Source of the DNA: Biomphalaria glabrata
Lineage: Eukaryota > Mollusca > Gastropoda > Planorbidae
Reading direction: 5' to 3'
Assembly: GCF_947242115.1 (NCBI RefSeq)
Contig: NC_074726.1
Span: 904,001-968,000, forward strand
Length of the DNA stretch: 64,000 nucleotides
Within the stretch, counting starts at the first letter, position 1; each line of letters starts with the position of its first letter. The notes under the pieces were generated by a model. The model saw only the letters and a list, made by a program, of their open reading frames with translations. It was not told the origin of the DNA and ran no database searches. Below, piece after piece: positions 32,667-43,059 of this stretch. The translations under genes were made by a program, and so were the position numbers.

Positions 32667-34226
32667 AGAGATAGAGAGAAAGAGAGCTATATAAAGCTAT
32701 ATAACGGTCGACCTCGAGTTTTCCCCCTTGTGGCCAATGAGCTGAGAATTGTTTTCTCATTTATATGTATATACCTTGAAATTTTAAATAGAAACGTTAG
32801 AGCCGTTTTCGAAATAAAATTTATATATAAATATATATATATATTCATACAAATATACAAGAATTACTAGCTTAAGAGTATAGGTTGGATGGCTGGTTAG
32901 CTAAGTAGATATAGCGTCACATAATAACGCAAATGTCATGGGTTCGATCTCCATAATGATCTTTTTTTTTCTTTAGTTTTGATAATTAAAATACAACTGT
33001 TAAGTTATTGAGAAATATTGCATAGATTGATTTTATTTGTTTTTCAACGATAACTTGTTATATGTAGTATGGCTGCCTGGTCGTGCGGCTTGCGCGCTGG
33101 ACTGTCGTTCGGATTTATCGATGGTCGAGGGTTCAAATCCTGCCCGCTCCCATCCCCCGTCGTCCTGCGGGAGGTTTGGACTAGGAAATAAACTATCTTC
33201 AACTCTGAAGGAACATTCGAAAACATGTAAAACAAACATTTAGTAATCATATCATATTACAATAAATCATGGGAACGTAATGACATCTTATGAAATGAAC
33301 TTATATTTTCAGGTTACTCACATTTAGAGCTGAAATCTAAACCTGGTTCGATTCATCCAATATTAACCAAGAAACTCCAAATGGAATGTACGGTTCGAGA
33401 ACTAAAGTCCGAAGATCACCAGTTTCAGAATGGGAATTCCGCATTCAGCAATACAGAGGCCATTGACGATAAGTCTACATCCAAAGCTTCCGTTACCAAA
33501 CAGGAAGTGACGCTGTCACGTCTGCTGTCCTTAGTGATCACGAAAAAGAACGAAGATTCAGGACTGAACGAGACGATGGTCAGTGTCACGGGTTGTGACT
33601 CTCCTGTGATAGAAAAACAGTTTGAGGGAACATTTCAAGCAGACGGCACCACTGAAGGTTCCACCAAGACTGGAGAAATGGGTTATATCAGTTTGACTTG
33701 GAACAGACCAGTGGACGAACACTCAGGATTGTTTTTTTGCGAAGCGTACGCTTTGGATCCTTTTAAACATTCAGTTTCCCTGACCGCTGGTCTAAAGATC
33801 AAGTCCATTGAACCCAAAATATCCGATCTCGTGACCTACATCTCGATCAATGACCGTCACATTGAACAGCTGCAAGCCAAGGTGTCAGAAATCAAGACAG
33901 AAAACACAGAACTGAAAGAAAGAAATACCAATATAACTCTAGAATACGAAGATCTCAAGAAATATGTAGACCTCAGAATTCCAAAGTTTCAATTCGGCTC
34001 CTTCACTTGTAGCTCCCAGGGAGTAACGTTCGATCCTCCTTTCAACAAAACTCCTGAAGTGTTTACCTCCCTTACCGGTCTGACCATGGGATTTAGCAGT
34101 CAATACAGCACATCGACCTATTCTCTCGGAGTACAAAGTGTTGATAATCTTGGCTTTTCTATAAGTTGTACTATCAACGGGTGGTCATCTTCAGCTCAAG
34201 TGAAGTGGTTGGCCGTAGAACTGTAA
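27488..34226 (+). CDS. Gene C: secreted FREP-like Ig + H-type lectin protein, two exons
   Basis: Exon 1 is 27488-27536 (MILLTFFVTSSITVIT, a short signal peptide) and ends ACCG|GTAAAT in phase 1. Exon 2 is 33313-34226 after ATATTTTCAG and completes Gly, giving 320 residues. The Ig-like domain runs to about residue 180, with Cys42 and Cys159 plus the third Cys in VTGCD that gene A shares. The linker (about 195-240) contains IEQLQAKVSEIKTENTELKE, a good coiled coil. The H-type lectin domain is residues 242-320: FQFGSFTC, PFNKTPEVF, LGFSISC and the terminal VKWLAVEL. A and C are more alike than either is to B (shared VTGC, EAYALD/QAYALD, SIEP.ISDL). The 5.8-kb intron holds a LINE fragment, an initiator tRNA gene and two SINEs. 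An AATAAA follows the stop at 34577. Secretion and lectin fold are well supported; ligand and function are unknown. Confidence 0.85.
27932..27985 (+). mobile_element. LINE 3'-end stub
   Basis: Plus-oriented 55-bp 3' end of the LINE family at 242 (GTAGGACGTAATCATCTTCT ... CTGTATTATATAAGATA). Confidence 0.85.
28450..28775 (+). mobile_element. LINE fragment, ORF2 C-terminus
   Basis: Reads FLRGSETWVLYRRQLRLLER, HQRYLHTIMDIRWQDRTTN, SDILAKWHE and SGWAGHL, then LKGGRRNRDAPQ. This is the tail of the RTE-like LINE group that also left the copy at 47725. Frameshifts and 5' truncation. Confidence 0.85.
29629..29700 (+). tRNA. Initiator tRNA-Met (CAT)
   Basis: A 72-nt cloverleaf with acceptor stem AGCAGAG/CTCTGCT and discriminator A. 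The anticodon CAT is at 29661-29663 in the loop of a GGG/CCC-type stem. Initiator-specific features are present: an A1:U72 pair, three G:C pairs next to the anticodon loop, and a T-loop reading ATCGAAA instead of TTCG. The A box (TGGCGCAGCGG) and B box (GGATCGAAACC) are intact. A run of nine or more T follows within 10 bp as a pol III terminator. The T-stem is CGTGG/CCACG. It lies inside the intron of gene C on the same strand. Confidence 0.95.
30645..30800. mobile_element. hAT MITE fragment related to 11136-11662
   Basis: Begins CAGAGGCGGCCTTAGCAGTG and shares GGGGCCCTGAGCCGTAAGGG with the reverse complement of the right end of the MITE at 11136-11662. The other end is missing. Confidence 0.7.
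30801..31295. other. Unidentified broken coding-like segment
   Basis: Open stretches on both strands (minus 30815-31096; plus AYRPYNLVLNSISEERVAS-like) look like decayed transposase or LINE sequence, but I cannot name a family. Confidence 0.3.
31300..31460 (+). mobile_element. tRNA-derived SINE, family 1, old copy
   Basis: Shares GGCCGTGCG, the B box GGGTTCATACCTTGC, GGACTAGGAAGCAGATT and CTTCAACTCTGAAGGAACAT with the SINEs at 20785 and 33070; clearly older and more diverged. Confidence 0.75.
31733..32260. other. Possible DNA-transposon terminus with CCTGGAATTT repeats
   Basis: Starts CAGGGTGTCCGCGGCC, a hAT-like terminus, and continues with five imperfect repeats of TCCTGGAATTT (31750-31857). 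No matching opposite end found. Confidence 0.35.
33070..33240 (+). mobile_element. tRNA-derived SINE, family 1
   Basis: Head with TGGTCGTGCGGCTTGCGCGC and B box GGGTTCAAATCCTG; body and A-rich tail as in the copy at 20785. It lies about 70 bp upstream of gene C exon 2, so it contributes the upstream flank of that splice acceptor. Confidence 0.88.
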
Positions 34227-34382
34227 TCTCTCAGGGGACATTTTTGATATCCACACAACCAGAATGCAACATGATTTGCTCTCGTGTCTTACACATGAGT
34301 TACTATTACAGCTTTAATTTCATGTTCACTCGTTTTAATCTCTTTGAGAAGAAAGAGAATCGACTAGAAAGAGAAATCAATT

Positions 34383-35455
34383 CGTAGGAGCTTTCAAGTT
34401 TGCCAACCTAATGTCTAAGCAACTCAAATCTTAAAGTCATTGTTGGTTCAAACTTTGTATTTGCGCGTTGATTATCTTATTCAAGCTATTGTCATTATTA
34501 TTTGTAAACATGTAACCAATTTTTGTGTAGCATATCAATACATTTCTTTGAATTATGTAAGTTGTATTGTTTTATAAATAAAATCTAATCGTCCCTGTTG
34601 AAGTTCACTTAACCTAGTTTGTTTGACATGTATCGGATTTTCCTTCAGAATGGAAGATAATATAGGCCTACTCCTAGTCCAAACCTTACGCAGGCAGGGT
34701 ACGAACCTGGAACCATCAAGACGGCAGTTCAGAGCTCATACCAAACCCATAGGAAGCCAAAGCTAGACCTTATTGAAGTCAATCTACGAAGCTTACCCAG
34801 CGTACCCTTTAGTTGACCGGCTTTCTATTCTCTTGCATAGGTAAACAATGTTTAGAAAAATATCATATTTATCCACGTGATAAGTAACAATTTAAAGAGA
34901 CACAATGACGTCATATTTGTGGCATTGTCCAAAAACAAAAAGGTTTTGAGTACTATCTTCTTATCTTATCTTATATAATACAGACGTTACTTCAAAAAAG
35001 AAGATGATTACGTCCTTTTATGAGTAGTTACATACATACTCATCGATTTGACACACATCACTGAACCTAAAGAAACAGACAAACAAATAAAAAGCATCCC
35101 CTTTCTAGCCTAGTGCTTCTTTCTACCTAATCGACCCCCGAAAGGATTTAGTATATAGGCATTTTTCTGAGCGGGAGACTCTCATCAACTCTAGCGACTA
35201 TAAAAAATGCAAAACAATGAAAGATGTGGTATGTGTGTGTGGTAAAATTGTTTTTGAGATTAATTATAATCCGTGCATTCTAATTAATTGTGTAAGAAAT
35301 TACTTTTCTTTAAATAGGTATTATAAGTTATTTATAACTATAACAAGATAGTGTCCCCCCCCCCACCCTCCTCATTTCTTCTCGACACTAAACTTACATA
35401 ATAGGCCTACCTTTTTTTTTGGGGGGGGGGTTCAAGGGAGAACAAACGAGTGATC
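34383..35455. other. Gene C 3' flank
   Basis: Contains the gene C poly(A) signal, a 55-bp LINE 3'-end stub on the minus strand (34962-35016) and homopolymer C and G runs near 35356 and 35421. Nothing else recognised. Confidence 0.6.
34577..34582 (+). terminator. Poly(A) signal AATAAA of gene C
   Basis: A canonical AATAAA about 350 bp after the gene C stop codon, in AT-rich sequence. It gives a 3'UTR of ordinary length. No equally clear signal sits near the gene A or B stops. Confidence 0.5.
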
Positions 35456-37045
35456 AAGTGTAGTGTGTGTGTGATTAAGTGTAGTGTGTGTGTGATCAAG
35501 TGTAGTGTGTGTGTGTGTGTGATCAAGTGCAAGTGTAGTGTGTGTGTGATCAAGTGCAAGTGTAGTGTGTGTGTGATCAAGTGCAAGTGTAGTGTGTGTG
35601 TGTGATCAAGTGCAAGTGTAGTGTGTGTGTGATCAAGTGCAAGTGTAGTGTGTGTGTGATCAAGTGCAAGTGTAGGGTGTGTGTGATCAAGTGCAAGTGT
35701 AGTGTGTGTGTGATCAAGTGTAGTGTGTGTGTGATCAAGTGTAGTGCGTGTGTGATCAAGTGCAAGTGTAGTGTGTGTGTGATCAAGTGCAAGTGTAGTG
35801 TGTGTGTGTGATCAAGTGCAAGTGTAGTGTGTGTGTGATCAAGTGCAAGTGTAGTGTGTGTGTGTGATCAAGTGCAAGTGTAGTGTGTGTGTGATCAAGT
35901 GCAAGTGTAGTGTGTGTGTGATCAAGTGCAAGTGTAGTGTGTGTGTGTGATCAAGTGCAAGTGTAGTGTGTGTGTGATCAAGTGCAAGTGTAGGGTGTGT
36001 GTGATCAAGTGCAAGTGTAGTGTGTGTGTGATCAAGTGTAGTGTGTGTGTGATCAAGTGTAGTGCGTGTGTGATCAAGTGCAAGTGTAGTGTGTGTGTGA
36101 TCAAGTGCAAGTGTAGTGTGTGTGTGTGATCAAGTGTAGTGTGTGTGTGATCAAGTGCAAGTGTAGTGTGTGTGTGTGATCAAGTGCAAGTGTAGTGTGT
36201 GTGTGTGATCAAGTGCAAGTGTAGTGTGTGTGTGATCAAGTGCAAGTGTAGGGTGTGTGTGATCAAGTGCAAGTGTAGTGTGTGTGTGTGATCAAGTGTA
36301 GTGTGTGTGTGATCAAGTGCAAGTGTAGTGTGTGTGTGATCAAGTGCAAGTGTAGTGTGTGTGTGTGATCAAGTGCAAGTGTAGTGTGATCAAGTGTAGT
36401 GTGTGTGTGATCAAGTGCAAGTGTAGTGTGTGTGTGTGATCAAGTGCAAGTGTAGTGTGTGTGTGATCAAGTGCAAGTGTAGGGTGTGTGTGATCAAGTG
36501 CAAGTGTAGTGTGTGTGTGATCAAGTGCAAGTGTAGTGTGTGTGTGATCAAGTGTAGTGCGTGTGTGATCAAGTGCAAGTGTAGTGTGTGTGTGATCAAG
36601 TGCAAGTGTAGTGTGTGTGTGTGATCAAGTGTAGTGTGTGTGTGATCAAGTGCAAGTGTAGTGTGTGTGTGATCAAGTGCAAGTGTAGTGTGTGTGTGTG
36701 ATCAAGTGCAAGTGTAGTGTGTGTGTGATCAAGTGCAAGTGTAGTGTGTGTGTGATCAAGTGCAAGTGTAGTGTGTGTGTGATCAAGTGCAAGTGTAGTG
36801 TGAGTGTGATCAAGTGTAGTGTGTGTGTGATCAAGTGCAAGTGTAGTGTGTGTGTGTGATCAAGTGTAGTGTGTGTGTGATCAAGTGCAAGTGTAGTGTG
36901 TGTGTGATCAAGTGCAAGTGTAGTGTGTATGTGATCAAGTGCAAGTGTAGTGTGTGTGTGATCAAGTGCAAGTGTAGTGTGTATGTGATCAAGTGCAAGT
37001 GAAGTGTGTGTGTGATCAAGTGCAAGTGTAGTGTGTATGTGATCA
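35456..37045. repeat. Large GTGATCAAGTGCAAGTGTAG minisatellite with higher-order structure
   Basis: About 1.6 kb of units GTGTGTGATCAAGTG(CAAGTG)TAGTGT of 19-29 bp. A segment of about 345 bp is repeated almost exactly (35596 onward and 35941 onward) and a third variant follows at about 36430. Reading frames (CVIKCKCSV; HLITHTLHL) are artefacts of a repeat length divisible by three. Confidence 0.95.
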
Positions 37046-38097
37046 AGAGAAAATGCTAAAATCGTTACCGCCCTCCCCTATAATTAAAAATAATTCGTAG
37101 TTTAACTGTTGTAGCAAGACTTTCGACAGGTCACCTTCACTACAGTTGTTTACTCCACCAGATTTGTGTGTGTGTGTTTATCTTGAGGGGGGGGGGAAAG
37201 GGTGGTGGTTGTGAAATATGCATACATTTTAAAATATCACTCAGTAAAAGAATTGTAACAATTGATGAACTAATTACACACTTGGCACAATCTCCTAACT
37301 AAAGTACGGCCGCACCACTATCACCAAATGTAGATGCATTTTTAACAGAGGTATAAGATAATGTTGATGAATTGTAAACACAATATCGGATGTACAGCTG
37401 AAAGACACCAACAGCTTGACCAACAAGGCGGATCTTATTTTTCATTGACATTTAACTTGAGCTGAGGTTTGTCTGCTGAATTATCCAATGCACCCCCCCC
37501 CCCCAGAAACATGAAAAAAAAAAGGGTCATGCTGAAAGCTGCTGCGATATGGTTAGTAGGCCTAGCTAGTTTAAATTGACAGCTGGTCGACTGGTTAACA
37601 AATAACACTAATGAAATAAACCTAACCTTTTCCAGTTCTTACATTACACGGTCACCTGATCAATATCTGTCCTATACATTTTGATAGATGTCTATAATAG
37701 AATAAGACATTGTGTCTAAACATGATGACGTGAGGCCCCTGATTATTAAAACAGAAGATACTTGGAAGACATCAGTGCTTTCGTTTTTTTGTTGTTTAAA
37801 TGACGTGTAGAAAATAGCAGACGACATTTGGCGTGGTGTTGCTAGACTGATTGCAGATCTGTGGAGTAAGATTATTCATCTAGAGTTTTGGTCTAGTATT
37901 TTAGGTCATACTTATGAATGGTAATTTTTGGGACCAATTTATAAAAAAACAATAAACGTAAATATAAAACAAAAGAATAACATGTCTTACACAAAAGTAA
38001 ATAATTTCTGCTTTCAAATGGAAAGCTAGGGGTAGGGGCCAGTATGATATATCTTAAATAATTTTCCCTTTTTTAGCAAAGGGTCATCAAAACATTT
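37046..38097. other. Unassigned DNA between minisatellites
   Basis: AT-rich with G- and C-runs at about 37187 and 37492. No gene recognised. Confidence 0.5.
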
Positions 38098-38195
38098 TAT
38101 CTTCTTATCTTATACAATACAGACGTTACTTCAAAAAAGAAAATGATTACGTCCTACGCGTCATGAATTTAGTTATGCATATTAACCAATGACTT
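38098..38195 (-). mobile_element. LINE 3'-end stub, about 95 bp
   Basis: 3' end of the LINE family at 242, extending to the LINE stop region (ACGCGTCATGAATTTAGTTA, then ATTAACCAATGACTTAAAT). Confidence 0.85.
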
Positions 38196-38527
38196 AAATA
38201 TATACATTAAAATTATGCTGTTAACATTGTTTTAGATATTAGACGTATATGTCTTTTTTTCAAAAAACTTTTTTTTTTGTGCTTAAGTTAGAGAACAAAC
38301 CCAAATTTTAACCTGAAGTCATTCTACCTAGCTTTAAAATATTTTTTTTTTTTAGTTTGGAGAATTGAAACCTTCATGGGCACACAGGTAATTGTAAGGT
38401 ATGTTACAATCCCATGTAGAAATACAAAAGTCCAGCCATACATTTCTCTTGCACCTGGCTCTGGCTTATTCTTCCTTGTTTTTCGCTTTCACACCAGTTA
38501 GGTTTTTTTCCACTCCTTCTGCTAAGC

Positions 38528-40245
38528 ACATCTTCTGATTAATCCTTTTTGGTGTGCACATCTCATTAATTCTTCTTGGTGTGCACATCTAATTTATCCT
38601 TCTTGGTGTGCACATCTAATTTATCCTTCTTGGTGTGCACATCTAATTTATCCTTCTTGGTGTGCACATCTAATTTATCCTTCTTGGTGTGCACATCTAA
38701 TTAATTCTTCTTGGTGTGCACATCTAATTTATCCATCTTGGTGTGCACATCTGATTTATCCTTCTTGGTGTGCACATCTCATTAATTCTTCTTGGTGTGC
38801 ACATCTAATTTATCCTTCTTGGTGTGCACATCTAATTTATCCTTCTTGGTGTGCACATCTAATTTATCCTTCTTGGTGTGCACATCTAATTTATCCTTCT
38901 TGGGGTGCACATCTCATTAATTCTTCTTGGTGTGCACATCTAATTTATCCTTCTTGGTGTGCACATCTAATTTATCCTTCTTGGTGTGCACATCTAATTA
39001 TTCTTCTTGGTGTGCACATCTAATTTATCCTTCTTGGTGTGCACATCTAATTATTCTTCTTGGTGTGCACATCTAATTTATCCTTCTTGGTGTGCACATC
39101 TCATTAATTCTTCTTGGTGTGCACATCTAATTTATCCTTCTTGGTGTGCACATCTAATTTATCCTTCTTGGTGTGCACATCTAATTTATCCTTCTTGGTG
39201 TGCACATCTAATTTATCCTTCTTGGTGTGCACATCTAATTAATTCTTCTTGGTGTGCACATCTAATTTATCCATCTTGGTGTGCACATCTGATTTATCCT
39301 TCTTGGTGTGCACATCTCATTAATTCTTCTTGGTGTGCACATCTAATTTATCCTTCTTGGTGTGCACATCTAATTTATCCTTCTTGGTGTGCACATCTAA
39401 TTTATCCTTCTTGGTGTGCACATCTAATTTATCCTTCTTGGGGTGCACATCTCATTAATTCTTCTTGGTGTGCACATCTAATTTATCCTTCTTGGTGTGC
39501 ACATCTAATTTATCCTTCTTGGTGTGCACATCTAATTATTCTTCTTGGTGTGCACATCTAATTTATCCTTCTTGGTGTGCACATCTAATTATTCTTCTTG
39601 GTGTGCACATCTAATTTATCCTTCTTGGTGTGCACATCTCATTAATTCTTCTTGGTGTGCACATCTAATTTATCCTTCTTGGTGTGCACATCTAATTTAT
39701 CCTTCTTGGTGTGCACATCTAATTTATCCTTCTTGGTGTGCACATCTAATTTATCCTTCTTGGTGTGCACATCTAATTTATCCTTCTTGGTGTGCACATC
39801 TAATTTATCCTTCTTGGGGTGCACATGTCATTAATTCTTCTTGGTGTGCACATCTAATTTATCCTTCTTGGTGTGCACATCTAATTTATCCTTCTTGGTG
39901 TGCACATCTAATTATTCTTCTTGGTGTGCACATCTAATTTATCCTTCTTGGTGTGCACATCTAATTATTCTTCTTGGTGTGCACATCTAATTTATCCTTC
40001 TTGGTGTGCACATCTCATTAATTCTTCTTGGTGTGCACATCTAATTTATCCTTCTTGGTGTGCACATCTAATTTATCCTTCTTGGTGTGCACATCTAATT
40101 ATTCTTCTTGGTGTGCACATCTAATTTATCCTTCTTGGTGTGCACATCTAATTATTCTTCTTGGTGTGCACATCTAATTTATCCTTCTTGGGGTGAACAT
40201 CTAATTAATTCTTCTTGATGCTGTGCACATCTTCTAATTAATTAC
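38528..40245. repeat. Large 27-bp minisatellite with higher-order duplication
   Basis: About 1.7 kb of CTTGGTGTGCACATCTAATT-type 27/28-bp units, with variants ATTAATTCTT and GGGGTGCAC. Blocks of about 538 and 376 bp are repeated (block starts near 39007, 39545, 39921). The repeat WCAHLIYPS frame is an artefact. It lies just beyond the tensin 3' flank. Confidence 0.95.
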
Positions 40246-43059
40246 TGTTGATGCTGACACCCTTTTTATTATTTTCATTTAATTTATCCAAATAGCTTTT
40301 CCTCATTAGCTCTGCATACCACAGATTTGTTTGTCTGCAACCATTCACTTAACATATTCAAGTTAAACATGTTCTTAGTTGAGTATGGCCAATATGTTAT
40401 TCCTATTGACATGTCTGTTTGTATAAATAGGAACTTAGACCACAACAAACATAGCTAGACATAAACTTAAGTTTAGCAAATGGACGCAACTCTAAGAATT
40501 GATCACAAGAATCAAGTCCAACAAAGTGAAGCCATGCATAACATGATTTATTATTCAGACAATTGTTGTACAAACTAGTCAGCTGAGAAAAAGAAAATTA
40601 TAAAATACAGGAAATATGAATATATTTGAAACACTGTATGATGGGATATACATGATGTCATTTCCTGTTGGTGTTAATTCCCACAATTTCTTCAAACAAC
40701 TAAAGGCGACTACATTTGTAGTTTCTAGGCTAAGGTCAATTAGTGAAACAAAAAAATCAATTTTGTGCACAAATCAATGTCAAAAATACTTTGAAAATGA
40801 ACAGAAACGGTTTTATTTTAGCACTTCTCTAGTCAAGGCACCTAATTCTGTTTGCAACATATAATCAAACTACAAAAAAAACTGAAGTACTGATGGTGAT
40901 AGTAACATCTACTAGAAGGTTAAACAAGTCAGAACAAAATGTATATGTGTCGTAGATAAATATAAAGTTCCAAACAAAAATAGAAACAGAAGCGTCAACA
41001 AAACCCATGCACTAGAGGTAATTATGGGATAGAAACATAGAGCCAGATACATACAAAAAGATGCTATACAATTATATTCATTTGTTCAAAGAGTTAAAAA
41101 GTATTTAAAAAAAAAAACTATCCAATGGACCTTCAATAGTATCCAGTGTACTCCAAATCTAGTCTAAACATGAAGTCTAAACCTAATATTGGATTGGAAA
41201 AGATTAAATCCACGATAAAAAAAAACAAACTGCTATCAAGTAAACAGCTAAATGCCGAGTAAAAAAAAAAAAAAGTTTCTCTTGTTGAAATACCAAGTCT
41301 GATTGGACTCGACTACTGTCTAAGATTGATTATAAAATAACAGCAATTGATACATGTTTTTCTTATGTACTAGGCATCTACCGACACAGAGCTACAACAG
41401 TTAATGTGGTATATAGTTACATTCTCATAAAAGGTCAGAGAAACCAATAGCACCGAAGCGTGTGGAGACAAGGTTTCTATTCAGTTAGTGTCGACTGTTT
41501 CAGATAGATCACCTTTTTTTTTTTTCCAGTATTCACAAATATTCACCTTTAAAAATGCACATAAAATTTCAGTGCTATACAAATCACCAGACAATAATCT
41601 ACTGATGTATAGTACATACAGCCATAAGGACTTCACAAAATAATATAAATAAAATGGGTTATAGAACTTGTCTTCTGTTGGGGGGCCAAAGGAGAAAGTG
41701 TGTCACTAGTTCCTAACAACAGTAGATTTGAATCATGCAGATCAAACTAGTCAGTAGTGTTACAGTAGTCTAATTATAAATAAGTTCATTCTTATAAATA
41801 ACTTAGATATGCAAATACATACAACAGAAAAGTCTCTGCATATATAATGAAGCTTACAAATTATTGGGTGATAGAAACATTTCCTTGTCCCCCACAGACC
41901 AGGCAACACCAGTAGGAACTGACAATTAATTCATTTGCACTAAAACACTGACATTCAACTGACACTGACTCAACACCCAACCCATCTTTACAATAAGTCA
42001 ACACTACCTCATATAATGTGATATTAAAAATACTTTAAAAAAAAATATTAAAAAAATCAAATTCACTCAAATAAAAAATGTGAAGAGTTTAAAAATAATT
42101 TTGTTGGCATTTTTTTTTTAAACTAAAAAATGAGTTTCTTTGTTGATCCTGTCTAGCGGACCATTCTATCAATAATTCTGTTAAAATGTCTACAGTTTAA
42201 ACATTTTCATTAATAGTACATCTCCAGATCAACTCTCAAAATCATTTATGATTTTAGTACCTAACCTAAGTATTGAATAAGTTCACACAATAATCTGACC
42301 CATATATATATATATACCACCAAAGTTCGGCTAACACATGTTAAAAGTCAACAATCGTTCCGTTAATGTTATGTATCAAGTAGCATTCAAAACAAAAGCT
42401 GTACAATTGAAAAATGAGCTTCCAGGAAAAGAGAAGCCACTAAAGCCTGTCTATTTACACACAGAAACTGTATCCACTTCACTATGCACATGGTCCGAGC
42501 TAAATCTAGATCTGCAGCACAAGACTAACCACAAGCCATTCTCTTCCTCTTTAGGAGACCAAGTCTTCCGGAACAGAGAGTTTTGAAGCTTTGCACAAGA
42601 ACTACAACCATTTGATATCATGACACAGAGCAGATTCATTGCAATCATTAGAGAATCAATAGATTACAGGGCAGTAAGACAGCATTTATGTAACGATTAT
42701 ATTAAGCAGTTTGACTTTATACATACAACTGATGACCAAGATAATATTTTAAATATATATATATATATGTATATAAAATAGAGAGAGAGAGACACTCCAC
42801 AAGGAAACAGACGTTCACTGTAAGCTGCTACAAGGTATGGTAGACCAATTAGGTCAAAAATTGAGAAAAAGTTGAACAACCTTATTGTATTCTATTGTAT
42901 ACTAAATTCTGTGTCTTCTTGTGTACACGTAGTGTCTTTTTGGGGTGTGGTCATATGTACATCAGAAATGAATTGTCAAATTTTATTAACTGCTAAAGAA
43001 ATGATTTCATAAAAATGTTCACATGGTTTCTTTTCCACCTTTACAAGCAGCTTGCTTTT
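40240..43059 (-). other. Probable tensin 3'UTR and downstream flank
   Basis: About 2.8 kb of AT-rich sequence after the tensin stop with no protein-like frame, no recognisable repeat family and several possible minus-strand AATAAA signals (for example near 40811 and 40549). It is bounded at the far end by the 27-bp minisatellite. The true transcript end cannot be fixed from sequence. Confidence 0.45.

Larger units (their letters stand above)
27537..33312 (+). other. Intron of gene C
   Basis: A 5,776-bp phase-1 intron between GTAAAT and TTTTCAG. Its contents are listed separately (LINE stub, LINE fragment, tRNA-iMet, MITE fragment, SINEs). It also holds CA/TA runs at 28230-28450, a G-run at 29875-29886 and an AG microsatellite at about 32621-32668. 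Confidence 0.85.

Noticed and set aside
35577-37046. Open frames rich in HLITHTLHL or CVIKCKCSV
   Set aside because: Artefacts of the tandem repeat; no start context, splice sites or domain.
39007-39561. 184-residue open frame of WCAHLIYPS repeats
   Set aside because: It is a 27-bp minisatellite whose unit is a multiple of three; every frame and strand gives similar long frames.
35456-40245. CRISPR-like regular repeats
   Set aside because: Repeats are contiguous without unique spacers, in a eukaryotic genome.
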